Positions 9,388 to 21,402 of a DNA stretch of 64,000 bases are shown here, in pieces. Position numbers and translations under genes: made by a program. Location: assembly GCF_004684245.1 (NCBI RefSeq), contig NZ_CP038452.1, forward strand, positions 744,001 through 808,000. The letters are read 5' to 3'. Source of the DNA: Thermus caldilimi (lineage in GTDB: Bacteria > Deinococcota > Deinococci > Deinococcales > Thermaceae). Under the pieces are notes generated by a model that worked only from the letters and a program-made list of their open reading frames with translations, had not been told where the DNA came from and made no database searches. Each line of letters begins with the position of its first letter. Within the stretch, counting starts at the first letter, position 1.

Positions 9388-10176
9388 TTAGCGCAAAACC
9401 CCCTCTACCAGCCGCTGGGTCATGCGGCCCACCAAAAGCATCAAGCCGTGGAGGATGGCTCCGGGCCTTGGCGGATCCCCAGGCACGTACACGTCCACAG
9501 GTACCACCCGGTCCACGCCGGACAGAACCTGAGGACTTCCCGCAAACACCCCTCCCGAAATGGCCTCGTTCCCCACAGCCACCACCCCTTTGGGCTCCGG
9601 CATGGCCTCGTAGGTGCGCCTTAGGGCCTCGGCCATGTTGCGGCTCACGGGGCCCGTGACCAGAAGGGCGTCCGCGTGCCGGGGCGAAGCCCCCACCTGG
9701 AACCCAAAGCGGCCCATGTCGTTAAAAGGGTTGCCAAGAAGGGCGACCTCTGAATCAGCAAGACCCGTGTCCCCGGCACTCACCTCGCGAAGGGCTAGGG
9801 TGGGTAAGCGAAGCGCTGTCCGAGGGAAAGGGGGAGGGCCTGGGTCCAGAAACCCTCCCCTTTTCAGGTCCACCCGCTGGACCAGATCCTCCTTGCGGGT
9901 CACGGCCACCTCCAGGGACCTCATCTCTCCCACGGCCTCCGGGTATACCAGGGCACACCGCCCGCATCCCACGCACCGGGCGAGGTCCAGGCTGAAAATC
10001 CCTTCCGCCTCGGCAAAAGCCTCGCCCGGGCAAAGATGGATAAGCCCTTCGCGAGCCCTCGGGGTCAAGCCCGCTGGCTTCAGCAAGGGGTAGCCAAAAG
10101 CGTGCTGGGGAACCTTCAGGATCTCCTCCAGCTTGCGGGCCAACCTGCCCACCTTAAGCGTGTGCATCAAGCTCAT
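9388..10176 (-). CDS. NuoB/HycG-like small subunit lacking proximal-cluster cysteines
   Basis: A 262-residue protein that fuses a ferredoxin-like N-terminus to a NuoB/HycG-type domain. The N-terminal part has C49 (LCPGEAF) and C68-x2-C71-x2-C74; the next position is Y78 where a second cluster would have Cys. One [4Fe-4S] cluster held by C49, C68, C71 and C74 is therefore plausible. In the NuoB-like part the framework is clear (SPRHADALLVTGPVSRNMAE, AISGGVFAGS, VDVYVPGDPPRPGAIL). However, the four cysteines that hold cluster N2 are replaced: NPFND at 149-153, N203, and D234 in PGDPPRP. It is the sixth complex subunit in the operon. Confidence 0.85.
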   Translation of the reverse strand: MSLMHTLKVGRLARKLEEILKVPQHAFGYPLLKPAGLTPRAREGLIHLCPGEAFAEAEGIFSLDLARCVGCGRCALVYPEAVGEMRSLEVAVTRKEDLVQRVDLKRGGFLDPGPPPFPRTALRLPTLALREVSAGDTGLADSEVALLGNPFNDMGRFGFQVGASPRHADALLVTGPVSRNMAEALRRTYEAMPEPKGVVAVGNEAISGGVFAGSPQVLSGVDRVVPVDVYVPGDPPRPGAILHGLMLLVGRMTQRLVEGVLR

Positions 10177-10184
10177 GGCACCCC

Positions 10185-11516
10185 CTAGAGGTCGCTTCCC
10201 GCATAGGACAGGTCAAAGGACTTGTTGCAAAGGGGAAAGTCCGGCAAGCCTTCCCCCCGGACCGCAAGCTCCAAAGCCCGCCAGTTCTTGAAGCTCGGGT
10301 CCACCCCCTCGGCCATGACCACCTTCCCAGCCTGCACCCGGACGAACCACACCACCTCACCCCTTCCCGCCTCCACCCGGACCAAGGCCTCACCCTCCCC
10401 CGGAGGGGGATCCAGGGCCAGAGGCCCGGCGGGAAGATGGCGAAGGAAGAAAAGGGCGTAATCGAGGGCCTTAAGGGTCTCCTCAGCATACACCTGGGCC
10501 CGGGACAGCACATCCCCTCCCTGGCGCACCACGGGGGTAAAGTCGGGGTAAAGGGGGTCGTCCTGCCTGAGGTCCCTCCCCACCCCGCTGGCCCGGGCCG
10601 TGGGGCCCACGAAACCCAGGGCCAAAGCTTCGGCCCGGCGCACCCCCCCCACATAGCGCATGCGGTCCAGCACCTGGGGATTTTTGAGGAGCCTGGGCAG
10701 CAGGCGGGCCAGCTCCTCCCGGTAGGCGGCGATGGCCTCGAGGTCCGGCTGGCCCTCCCGCCACACCCCCCCAACCCTTAGGAAGTTTCTCCCGTAGCGG
10801 TGGCCGGTTAATCGGTCCAGTTCCCCCTGCAGAAGAGCCCGTATCCGCCCTAACTGGGTAGCCCCATAGGCGTAGCCGATATCGGTGAAGAGCCCAGCCA
10901 GATGTCCCATATGGCCAAAGGCCCGCTCCAACTCCAGGGCTGCCCGGCGAAGGTACTGCGCCCGAGAAGGGGCCTCCCAGCCCAAGGCCCTTTCCCAGAC
11001 CTCGGCGAAAGCCATGGCGTGGGCCACGGGCTCACTCCCCGCCCGCTCCACCAGAAGGAGCGCAGCCTCAGCCCCTTTGCCCGGAATGAGGGAGAGCAAG
11101 CCCCGGTGCTGGTAACCCAGGCGGATCTCCAGGTTCACGATCCGCTCGCCCAAAACGCTAAACCGGAAGTGCCCGGGTTCGATGATCCCCGCATGCACGG
11201 GTCCCACAGGCACCTCGTGGAGGAGGGGAAACTCCCGGAAGGTATAGGGAAGGTCGTGACGCCTGAGGGGTTTCAACCCAGGGTGCCCCACCGGCTCAAA
11301 ACCCCTCTCCCAAAGGGCCCGTTCAAACCAATCCAGAGCGGGAAACTCGGCGGCCAGGCTAGGAAAGCGCCTCCTCTCACCCAAGAGGAAGGTCTCGGTG
11401 AGGCCTAAAGCACCCTTCTGGCCCCCGGGACGCTCTACCCACAGAAGCACCCGGTCTCCATAAGGGAAAAGCGCCACAGGCCTCCCCTCGCGCAGGGCCT
11501 CCCTCACTTTCTCCAC
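10185..11516 (-). CDS. HycE/NuoCD-like large subunit lacking NiFe ligands
   Basis: A 443-residue fusion of a 30-kDa (NuoC-like) N-terminal region and a 49-kDa/hydrogenase large-subunit region, as in HycE/HyfG. The framework is clear: VGPVHAGIIEPGHFRF near residue 105, YQHRGL near 135, ERAFGHMGHL near 197, FVGPTARASG near 302. The N-terminal NiFe motif (normally CGxC) reads RAGSEP at 158-163. The C-terminal DPCxxC motif reads PLCNKS, so only C430 remains. It cannot bind a NiFe site in the normal way. The protein probably works as a proton-pump module without hydrogenase activity. It overlaps the hyfF-like gene by 13 nt. Confidence 0.88.
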   Translation of the reverse strand: MEKVREALREGRPVALFPYGDRVLLWVERPGGQKGALGLTETFLLGERRRFPSLAAEFPALDWFERALWERGFEPVGHPGLKPLRRHDLPYTFREFPLLHEVPVGPVHAGIIEPGHFRFSVLGERIVNLEIRLGYQHRGLLSLIPGKGAEAALLLVERAGSEPVAHAMAFAEVWERALGWEAPSRAQYLRRAALELERAFGHMGHLAGLFTDIGYAYGATQLGRIRALLQGELDRLTGHRYGRNFLRVGGVWREGQPDLEAIAAYREELARLLPRLLKNPQVLDRMRYVGGVRRAEALALGFVGPTARASGVGRDLRQDDPLYPDFTPVVRQGGDVLSRAQVYAEETLKALDYALFFLRHLPAGPLALDPPPGEGEALVRVEAGRGEVVWFVRVQAGKVVMAEGVDPSFKNWRALELAVRGEGLPDFPLCNKSFDLSYAGSDL

Positions 11517-12853
11517 AGCACCACCTCCAACCCCTTAAACACCTCCACCCCCGGGAACACGCCGAGGATCACCAGGATGCCCAGGAGCAACCACAGGATC
11601 CAGAGATCCAAGCCCTGCCCCCTAAGGGGTTTCCCCCTACCAAAGCCCATCTGGGCCATGGGAGAAAGGAGGCCAGCAAACGCCATACCCAGGCCCAAAA
11701 GGTAGAGCCCCGCCAGCCCAGGCCAGCGCATGGCCGCCTCCACCGCCTTAAACTCGGCCAAAAATAGGGGGAAGGGAGGCAGGCTCCCCAGGGCCGCCAA
11801 GGCCAGGACGTAGGGGATCCCCAAGGCCGGCAGGTGGAAGACCAACCCGCCCACCCGCCCCACCTCCTTGGCGTGCGTGAGGGACAGGATACCGCTGGCC
11901 CCCAAAAAGGCCAAGGTCTTGGCCAGGGAGTGGGCCAGGGTATGGAAAAGGGCCAGCCAGGGCAATCCCAGGCCCAAGGCGAAGACCGCCAGGCCCATGT
12001 GCTCCATGCTGGAGTAGGCGAGAAGCCTCTTGTATTCCTTCTGTCCAAAGAGGAAGAGGGCCGCAAATAAAAGGGTAAGCAGGCCAAAGGTAAGGAGCAG
12101 GCTGGAGGCAAAGGCGAAAAGCCCTGCTGCCTGCATGATGGCGGCGTAGCGGAGAAGGGCGTAAAAGGCCACGTTGAGGAGGGTTCCCGAAAGCAAGGCC
12201 GAAGCCGGCCCCGGGGCCTCGGCGTGGGCATCGGGAAGCCAGGCCTGCAAGGGGAATAGCCCCACCTTGGTCCCAAAGCCCACCAAAAGAAGGGCAAAGG
12301 CCACCTTAAGCCCCTCGGGATCGGCCTCCCCCACCAGGGACCGAACCTCTCCCCAGTCCAAGGTGGCCCCACCCACCAGGGCGTAGACCAGGATGACCCC
12401 GATGAGCCCCATGGCGATGCCCACGCTGCCCAGCATGAGGTATTTCCAGGTGGCCTCGAGGGGACGGGCTCCACCCTTGTGGTAGACCAGAAGGGCCGAG
12501 GCCAGGGTGCTCCCCTCCACGAAAACCCAGAGCATGCCCAGGTTGTGGGCCAGGTAGGCCCCATGGGCCGAGGCCAGGAAAAGGGCACCCGCCCAGTAGA
12601 AGCGCCAGGCTTCCTCCCGGGCAAAGTAGCCCCGGGCAAAAAGCGCCACCAGGGCGTAGATCAGGTTGGTCAGAAGAAGATAAAAGAGCCCTACCCCATC
12701 CAACCGGAAAGGACCCGCTGCCGTACCCAGCAGAAACGGAGCCAGAAGAAAGCTGAGGAGGGGCACGAGAACGGAAAGCCGCACCAGCAGACTGGCCTCC
12801 TTGCGGGCCAGGAAGACCACCAAGGGTAAGAGGACCAGAAGATACAGCACCAT
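11504..12853 (-). CDS. hyfF: HyfF/NuoN-like proton-translocating membrane subunit
   Basis: A 449-residue antiporter-like subunit with about 12-14 hydrophobic helices. The conserved ion-channel features remain: the glutamate in MLWVFVEGSTLASAL (TM5-type), the lysine in GFGTKVGLFPLQAWLPDAHAEAP and the KRLLAYSSMEHMGLA helix with Lys and His. These are proton-path residues of complex I/Mrp antiporter subunits. The subunit overlaps hyfE by one base and the large subunit by 13 nt, so the cluster is translationally coupled. Confidence 0.92.
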   Translation of the reverse strand: MVLYLLVLLPLVVFLARKEASLLVRLSVLVPLLSFLLAPFLLGTAAGPFRLDGVGLFYLLLTNLIYALVALFARGYFAREEAWRFYWAGALFLASAHGAYLAHNLGMLWVFVEGSTLASALLVYHKGGARPLEATWKYLMLGSVGIAMGLIGVILVYALVGGATLDWGEVRSLVGEADPEGLKVAFALLLVGFGTKVGLFPLQAWLPDAHAEAPGPASALLSGTLLNVAFYALLRYAAIMQAAGLFAFASSLLLTFGLLTLLFAALFLFGQKEYKRLLAYSSMEHMGLAVFALGLGLPWLALFHTLAHSLAKTLAFLGASGILSLTHAKEVGRVGGLVFHLPALGIPYVLALAALGSLPPFPLFLAEFKAVEAAMRWPGLAGLYLLGLGMAFAGLLSPMAQMGFGRGKPLRGQGLDLWILWLLLGILVILGVFPGVEVFKGLEVVLWRK

Positions 12854-13485
12854 TACCCCCTTAGAGAGCGCATCCTCGCGGTATCCACATGCCCCATTTC
12901 CCCCTTAATGCGGAAGATGAGGATCCCCGCCAAAAACACGGCGGCGAAGGCATCCAAGGCCACCCCCAACTCCACGAAGAGGGGCAGGCCGTGGCTCTCG
13001 GAAAGGGCCATGAGGAAAACCCCATTCTCCAGCGCCAGGAAGCCCAGAACCTGGCTTATCGCCTTTTTTCGGCTCACCATGGAAAGGATTCCCAAAAGGA
13101 CCAAGGCGAGGGCCACGGGCACCCCTTGGGGCAAGGGAGCCTCGGGTAGCACAAAGGCCTTCCCTACCCGGAAGGCCAAGGCGGTGAGGAGCCCTGCCAA
13201 GAGGAGGGAGAGGGAAACGGAGAGGTACCCCTCCACCTCGTGGCTTACCTCGAGGCGGTCGATCAGCCAGAACAGGTACCAGGGTATGAGGACCCCCTTA
13301 ACCGCAAAGAGGGCCAGGCCGGCCAGCACGAAGTGGAACTCCCCTCCCGCGAGCCCGAAGGAAACCAGGGCCAAAAGGACATTCTGCAGGGCGTAGAGCC
13401 GGATGATGGCGTCCAGGCTGCGGCGGCTCACTATCAGGAACCCTGTGGCCAGAATGGCCAGGACTAAGGTGTTTAAAAGCGCCAT
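12853..13485 (-). CDS. hyfE: HyfE-like membrane subunit
   Basis: A 210-residue protein with about seven hydrophobic helices, related to hydrogenase-4 component E (HyfE), a subunit with NuoK-like features. The segments NTLVLAILATGFLIVSRR, RLYALQNVLLALVSF and VSRKKAISQVLGFLALENGVF are the recognisable ones; ENGVF carries a membrane glutamate. It lies between the hyfC and hyfF-like genes and overlaps both. Confidence 0.85.
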   Translation of the reverse strand: MALLNTLVLAILATGFLIVSRRSLDAIIRLYALQNVLLALVSFGLAGGEFHFVLAGLALFAVKGVLIPWYLFWLIDRLEVSHEVEGYLSVSLSLLLAGLLTALAFRVGKAFVLPEAPLPQGVPVALALVLLGILSMVSRKKAISQVLGFLALENGVFLMALSESHGLPLFVELGVALDAFAAVFLAGILIFRIKGEMGHVDTARMRSLRG

Positions 13486-14327
13486 ATCGCCCCCAAAAGC
13501 GCCAGCACCCCGAAAAGGGTGTTGTACGAAAGAAAGTCCGGAAGCCTCAGGTAGCGAAGCTTTACCCCGTAGGTCTCCAGGTAGGCCAGCGCCAAAACCC
13601 AGGCCACCCCCACCCCCAGGAAGACCAGGGGCTTGAACCCTGGCAACAACAAGGCCATCAGCCCCGCATAGAAGAGCATCTTGAGCGACCCGGCAAGCTC
13701 GTACAGGGCCAGAAGAGGACCGCTATGGTCCAGAATCTGCGCCTCGTGGATCATGGTGAGCTCCAGGTGGGTGGTGGGATCGTCCACCGGCATCCTGGCT
13801 CCCTCGGCCAAAAGGCCAAGGGCGAGAGAGGCCAGGGCCAGGAGCAGCACCAAGCTGTTCTCCACCCCAAGCTCGGGTAGACCGCTCAGGGAAAACCCTT
13901 CCCCCAAGAGGACTGCCCCGGCCAAGGCCATAAGGGTCCCGGGCTCCGCCAACACCGTGACCACACCCTCCCGGTAGCCTCCCTGGGCCCCAAAACTGCT
14001 GCCCGCATCCAAGGCCGCCAGCATTGGAAAAAAGCGCCCGAGGCCCAGGAGGTAAAGGGCGAGGAGGAAGTCCCCTTTGAAGGTTGGGCCAGGGAGGATG
14101 GGCAAGAGGGCCAAGGCCCCCAGGGTTCCCAAAAGGGCCAGGATGGGCCCGAGGAGGAAAAGGGGAGTGGTGGGATGGGGCGCTATCCAGACCTTTCGCC
14201 AGAGCTTGATCAGATTTCGGTATTCCATCAGCGGGCTAAGCCCCTCCCGGTGGGTAAGCCTAGCCTTCAGCCACTTGACGCTTCCCGAAAAAAGCGGAGC
14301 CAACACCAGGGCCAAGAACGCCGTCAT
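13473..14327 (-). CDS. hyfC: HyfC/NuoH-like membrane subunit
   Basis: A 284-residue NuoH/HycD family protein that links the peripheral arm to the membrane arm. The loop AEGARMPVDDPTTHLELTMIHEAQ with its acidic and histidine residues is the family hallmark, and about eight helices are visible. The ATG at 14327 is chosen because it overlaps the hyfB stop by 4 nt and gives MTAFLALVLAPLFSG. The open frame runs on to 15305, but that part is an out-of-frame shadow of hyfB. Confidence 0.92.
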   Translation of the reverse strand: MTAFLALVLAPLFSGSVKWLKARLTHREGLSPLMEYRNLIKLWRKVWIAPHPTTPLFLLGPILALLGTLGALALLPILPGPTFKGDFLLALYLLGLGRFFPMLAALDAGSSFGAQGGYREGVVTVLAEPGTLMALAGAVLLGEGFSLSGLPELGVENSLVLLLALASLALGLLAEGARMPVDDPTTHLELTMIHEAQILDHSGPLLALYELAGSLKMLFYAGLMALLLPGFKPLVFLGVGVAWVLALAYLETYGVKLRYLRLPDFLSYNTLFGVLALLGAIWRF

Positions 14328-15979
14328 AGCAAGACCACCCCCAGAACCACCACCAAGGTGAGGAGTTGCAGGAGAAGGTAAAGGTGCAGGCTTCCTGACT
14401 GCAGGGTCTGCACCCAAGCCGCAAGGCGGGCGTAGATCCGCCCCACCCCGGGGTACACCTCGGCCAAGGGTTCCTCCAGACGGGGATGCTCCCCCACCTG
14501 GAGGCGAAGGAAGGGGAAAAGGCGAAGGGCCGGTTCGGCGAAGCCCAGGCCGTTGGGTTGCATCCTGGGGCTGAGGGGCTGGAAACCGCAGTCCCAGGTA
14601 CCGTAGGCCCGCATGGGCATCCGGAGTAGGCCCCGGTAAAACACCCCAGCCAGAACCCCAAGAAGGATCAAGAGAAGCCCGTTGGGGTAGGTGCGAACCC
14701 CAAGGGGGTCCAGGACCAGCCCGGGCACCAAGGCCAAAAGGAGGAGGAGCCCCGCCAGCACCCCAAGACCGAGGCGCATCCCCTGGGTCCAGTGCAGGGC
14801 AGCCTCGCCTCGAGGTAGGCCCAAGAAGGCTAGCCCGTATAGGCGCACGTAGAAGTAGAGGGCCAAGGCCCCCACCAGGGCCAAGGCCCCGGCGGCCAGG
14901 GGCATCAGGAAAGGACCCTGCAAAAAGCCTTGGTAAAGCTGCCATTCCGCAAGAAAGACCGGGCCAGGAGGCAGACCCGCCCCCACCCCCATTCCCCACA
15001 AGGCGAGGGCTCCAAGTCCGGGAGCCTTGCGGAAAAGCCCACCCAAGTGGGAAATCCGCCGCTCCCCCAGGGCTCCTGCACCCAGGAAAAGGAGCCCCTT
15101 GAACAGGGCATGGGCCACCTGATGGAGGAAAAAGGCCCCCAGGAGCACGGGCATGGGCTTCAGCAAATAGGCCCCCAAGGCGGCAAGCATGAGGCCCAGG
15201 TTCTCTACGCTGGAATAGGCCAAAGCGCCCTTTAGGTCCTCTTCCCCAAGGCCCCGCACCAGGGCATACACCGCACCCAAAAGGCCCAGGAGGAGCAAAA
15301 CCCACCCCACCCAGGGCGGGGGTGGACCGAACCAGTACCGGGACTGGTACAAGCCAAGAAGGCCCAGCTTGGTCATGGCCCCGGAAAGCAGGGCCGAAAC
15401 CGGGCTTATGGCCACCGGGTGGGCCTGGGGCAACCAGGCGTGGAAGGGGAAGACGGCTGCCTTCACCCCGAAGCCCAAAAGAAGCCCGGCCCAGACCCAG
15501 TCAGCTCCCACATGTCCGTGCCCCAAAAAGGCCAGGTAAAGCCCAGCCCCAGAAAGGCGGCTCGCCAGGAAAAAGGCCCGGGCCCCAGCCAGGGCGTTTG
15601 GCCCCTCGAGGGCGATGAGAAAATAGCCCAAAAGGGCCATACCCTCCCACAAAAAGAGGAAGCCAAGCCCTGGGGAAGCCAAGGCCACCCCCGCCATGCT
15701 GGCCAGAAAAAGGGGAAGCAGAAGGCCATAAAGGTGCGCCTCACGGGGGTGATGGGCCAGGTAGGCAGGAAGGTAGGGAGCAAGGCCCAGGGTCAAGGCT
15801 CCGAGGAGAAAGAGGTAAAGGTAAGAAGCACCCAACCCCGAAGCCCAGCCCATACCCCCCAGCACCCCCCAAGCCAGGCCCGTCATGCCCAGGAAGAGGG
15901 AAAGCCCCCGGAAACGCCAGGGGGTCCCGGCGGATAGAAGTGCCAGGACCAAGGGCAAAAAGGTCCAAAGGGGGCTCAT
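14324..15979 (-). CDS. hyfB: HyfB/NuoL-like proton-translocating membrane subunit
   Basis: A 551-residue antiporter-like subunit with about 14 helices. The channel residues are kept: the glutamate in FLFLWEGMALLGYFLI, the lysine in GFGVKAAVFPFHAWLPQAHPVA, the lysine in SGAMTKLGLLG and LAYSSVENLGLM. The C-terminal region WDCGFQPLSPRMQPNGLGF is typical of hydrogenase-4 component B. The ATG overlaps the arsR stop by 4 nt, so the regulator and the complex are one transcript. Confidence 0.92.
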   Translation of the reverse strand: MSPLWTFLPLVLALLSAGTPWRFRGLSLFLGMTGLAWGVLGGMGWASGLGASYLYLFLLGALTLGLAPYLPAYLAHHPREAHLYGLLLPLFLASMAGVALASPGLGFLFLWEGMALLGYFLIALEGPNALAGARAFFLASRLSGAGLYLAFLGHGHVGADWVWAGLLLGFGVKAAVFPFHAWLPQAHPVAISPVSALLSGAMTKLGLLGLYQSRYWFGPPPPWVGWVLLLLGLLGAVYALVRGLGEEDLKGALAYSSVENLGLMLAALGAYLLKPMPVLLGAFFLHQVAHALFKGLLFLGAGALGERRISHLGGLFRKAPGLGALALWGMGVGAGLPPGPVFLAEWQLYQGFLQGPFLMPLAAGALALVGALALYFYVRLYGLAFLGLPRGEAALHWTQGMRLGLGVLAGLLLLLALVPGLVLDPLGVRTYPNGLLLILLGVLAGVFYRGLLRMPMRAYGTWDCGFQPLSPRMQPNGLGFAEPALRLFPFLRLQVGEHPRLEEPLAEVYPGVGRIYARLAAWVQTLQSGSLHLYLLLQLLTLVVVLGVVLL

Positions 15980-16305
15980 TCCTCCTCCCTCAGGGCTTCC
16001 AGGCGCTCCCTTTCCGCCTCGAGGTGCCGCTCAAAGATCCGCCGCCCCAGATCTAAGAAGGCGTAGACCTCCGGGTCCCGGGTGCGGTAGTAGACCATCT
16101 GCCCTTCCCTCCTGGCCTCCACCAGGCCCCGCTCCCGCAGGAGGGAAAGCTGCCTGGAAAGCACCGACTGTTCCACCCCAAGCTCCCGTTGCAGGGCGGA
16201 AACCGAGCGCTCTCCCCCCCGCAGGGCATCCAGGATGGCCAGGCGCAAGGGATGGCCCAGGGCCTTAAAGAACTCCGCCTTGTAGCGGTGGAGGGTGCTA
16301 GGCAT
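15976..16305 (-). CDS. ArsR-family repressor, first gene of the hyf-like operon
   Basis: A 109-residue winged-helix regulator. The recognition region VSALQRELGVEQSVLSRQLSLLRERGLVEARREGQMVYYR is ArsR/SmtB-type. It contains no cysteine at all, so it lacks the alpha-3 metal site of ArsR and CadC; its signal is unknown. The ATG at 16305 follows AAAGGAGG by 5 nt. Twelve bases upstream lies a perfect 20-bp palindrome, very likely its own operator, so it should repress itself and the downstream complex. Confidence 0.88.
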   Translation of the reverse strand: MPSTLHRYKAEFFKALGHPLRLAILDALRGGERSVSALQRELGVEQSVLSRQLSLLRERGLVEARREGQMVYYRTRDPEVYAFLDLGRRIFERHLEAERERLEALREEE

Positions 16306-16316
16306 ACTTCCTCCTT

Positions 16317-16336
16317 TGGCTATATGCATATAGCCA
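16317..16336. promoter_or_regulatory. 20-bp perfect palindrome, probable ArsR operator
   Basis: TGGCTATATGCATATAGCCA is a perfect palindrome with the size and AT-rich centre of ArsR/SmtB operators. It sits between the predicted transcription start and the ribosome-binding site of arsR, where binding would block transcription. Confidence 0.75.
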
Positions 16337-16346
16337 CATACTTTCA

Positions 16347-16375
16347 ACCTTAAGCCTCCCCCCCGGTCCTGTCAA
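16347..16375 (-). promoter_or_regulatory. promoter of the arsR-hyf operon
   Basis: On the minus strand, TTGACA (16370-16375) and TAAGGT (16347-16352) are 17 bp apart. The start point would fall near 16340, just upstream of the operator palindrome. Confidence 0.5.
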
Positions 16376-16414
16376 CAGCCCCACGTGGTATCATGTCCCG
16401 CCAGCGGCCCCTTT

Positions 16415-17275
16415 ATGCCAGACCCCATGTTTCGCCTCCGCTACCGAAGCCCAGGGCAGGAAACCCTCCTGCTTCCCCTGCCCCAAAGCCTTCCCGGGCA
16501 GAAAGTGGGGGGCCTGCTCCTCTCCCGGCGGCCCGAGGAGGTGTACGAGGCCCAGGGGAACATCCTGGCCCGCTTTTCCCTCTCCGAGGGGGAGGTCCTC
16601 GAGGTGCGCTTTCCCTTGAAGACCGAACCCCTGAAGCACCTTCCCCCCTGGGGAAAAACCCTCCTCTTTGAACCCCCGGAGGCCTGGCCCGGCATCCTGG
16701 CCCACAAAGGACACAAGGTGGAAAGGGCCTTTGGCTTTCTTCTCTCCGGCCAGCCCCACGCCTGGTACCTGGTGGACGGGCTTCCCCTGGACCCCCTCCT
16801 CTACCAAACCCTCCAGGAAAACCCCACCCACCTCCTCCCCCTGGGGGTAGCCCCCAAGCCCCCCCTCTACCTGGGGGGGCACGAGGGGAAAAGGCTTCTC
16901 CTCCTAAGAACCCCCTGGCCAGGAGGGGAGGAACCCCTGTGGCAACAGCTCCACCCCCTTGGGTTCCAACCCCTGCCCTTCCTTCGGGGCCTGGCCTTCG
17001 CCAGCCTGGGGGTTTCCGCCCTGGGCCTAGCCACCGGCCCTTGGTTCTACCTTCCCTACCTGGGGGCGCTGATCCTGCAGCAGGGGCCTGCCCTCAGAAA
17101 GCTTTTCTTGCGCACCCCGCGCCATGTTTTGGAAAGCCTTTTGTTCCATGCCTTCGCTCTTTCCGTAACGGTAAACCCCAGACCGGAGCTCGGCCTGGGG
17201 TACCTGGGCCTATTTCTCTGGAACCGCCTTAGGCCTTCCGCCGCAACTCCGAAAGAATCTCCCGAAGAAGCTTGA
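16415..17275 (+). CDS. hypothetical protein with C-terminal membrane segments
   Basis: I do not recognise this protein. It has about 286 residues, a soluble proline- and leucine-rich first two-thirds (segments such as LLLSRRPEEVYEAQGNILARFSL) and two hydrophobic stretches near residues 195-230 (FASLGVSALGLATGPWFYLPYLGALIL). The start is uncertain: ATG at 16415 or 16427 is more natural than the GTG at 16385, which precedes a TATCAT box (16389-16394). It is divergent from the arsR operon, and its 3' end overlaps mscL by 47 nt in convergent orientation. Confidence 0.7.
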   Translation: MPDPMFRLRYRSPGQETLLLPLPQSLPGQKVGGLLLSRRPEEVYEAQGNILARFSLSEGEVLEVRFPLKTEPLKHLPPWGKTLLFEPPEAWPGILAHKGHKVERAFGFLLSGQPHAWYLVDGLPLDPLLYQTLQENPTHLLPLGVAPKPPLYLGGHEGKRLLLLRTPWPGGEEPLWQQLHPLGFQPLPFLRGLAFASLGVSALGLATGPWFYLPYLGALILQQGPALRKLFLRTPRHVLESLLFHAFALSVTVNPRPELGLGYLGLFLWNRLRPSAATPKESPEEA

Positions 17276-17607
17276 CCTCCTCTGGCGGCTCAGGAGGAGG
17301 GGGTGGAGAAGCCTCGGCCTCCTTCTTCAGGCGCCGCTGCACCTCCTGCATGGGCCCCACCACCAGGAAGTAGATGGCCGCGCCCACCACCAGAAAGTTC
17401 GCCACGGTGTTGATGAACTTCCCCAAAGGGATGGGCCCCAGCTTGATGGCGGAAAAATCCGGCGCCCCTCCCAAAGCCCCGATCAAGGGGGTGAGGACAT
17501 CCGCCGCCAAGGGGTTCACCACCTGGCCGAAGGCCCCCGATAACCACGGCCACCGACAGATCCACCACGTTGCCCCGCATGATGAAATCCCTAAAACCCT
17601 TCAACAT
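17229..17607 (-). pseudogene. mscL: large-conductance mechanosensitive channel MscL, apparent frameshift
   Basis: The first frame gives MLKGFRDFIMRGNVVDLSVAVVIGG, the canonical MscL N-terminus and first helix. The second frame continues with VVNPLAADVLTPLIGALGG and a second helix (VANFLVVGAAIYFLVV), ending in a charged tail. The frames meet at a five-base C run (17534-17538, plus strand). One base fewer restores ATC-GGG-GCC-TTC (VIGAF) and a 125-residue protein. An AAGGAGGT ribosome site precedes the ATG. MscL is an osmotic safety valve in the inner membrane. Whether the shift is real or a sequencing error is open. Confidence 0.85.
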
Positions 17608-17799
17608 ACGTACCTCCTTGCACGTTCTCTAACGCCAAACCTGGTCCGAATCCCTGGACCCATAGCCACCCCACCCGCCCCCTTTGAAAACCTTGTGAAG
17701 AGAACCCCCGCCTGAAAGGCCAACCCCGCCCTTCCCCTGTATTCCAGACCTGGCCCACTTTGGGAAATACCCTCACCGAAGGGAGAAGCCCAGGCGGTA

Positions 17800-17805
17800 T
17801 ATAAT
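17800..17805 (+). promoter_or_regulatory. -10 box of the ABC ATPase gene
   Basis: A perfect TATAAT lies 80 nt before the ATG at 17886. No good -35 is visible 16-18 bp upstream, so the promoter may be extended or activator-dependent. An AGGAGGT ribosome site precedes the gene. Confidence 0.55.
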
Positions 17806-17885
17806 GCCCCCGAGCCCCCGATGGGCCAAGGTCAGCCCGAAGGGCTACCTTGCGGGCTCAAAGCGTGGGGCCTAGGAGGTAAAGC

Positions 17886-21386
<3,501 letters not shown>

Positions 21387-21402
<16 letters not shown>

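Noticed and set aside
9388-11516. Active group 4 NiFe hydrogenase
   Set aside because: Three of the four NiFe cysteines and the proximal-cluster cysteines are missing, and no hydrogenase maturation genes are nearby.
14328-15305. N-terminal extension of the HyfC frame to 610 residues
   Set aside because: The upstream 326 residues are proline/glycine/arginine-rich and lie out of frame over hyfB, which has strong membrane homology.
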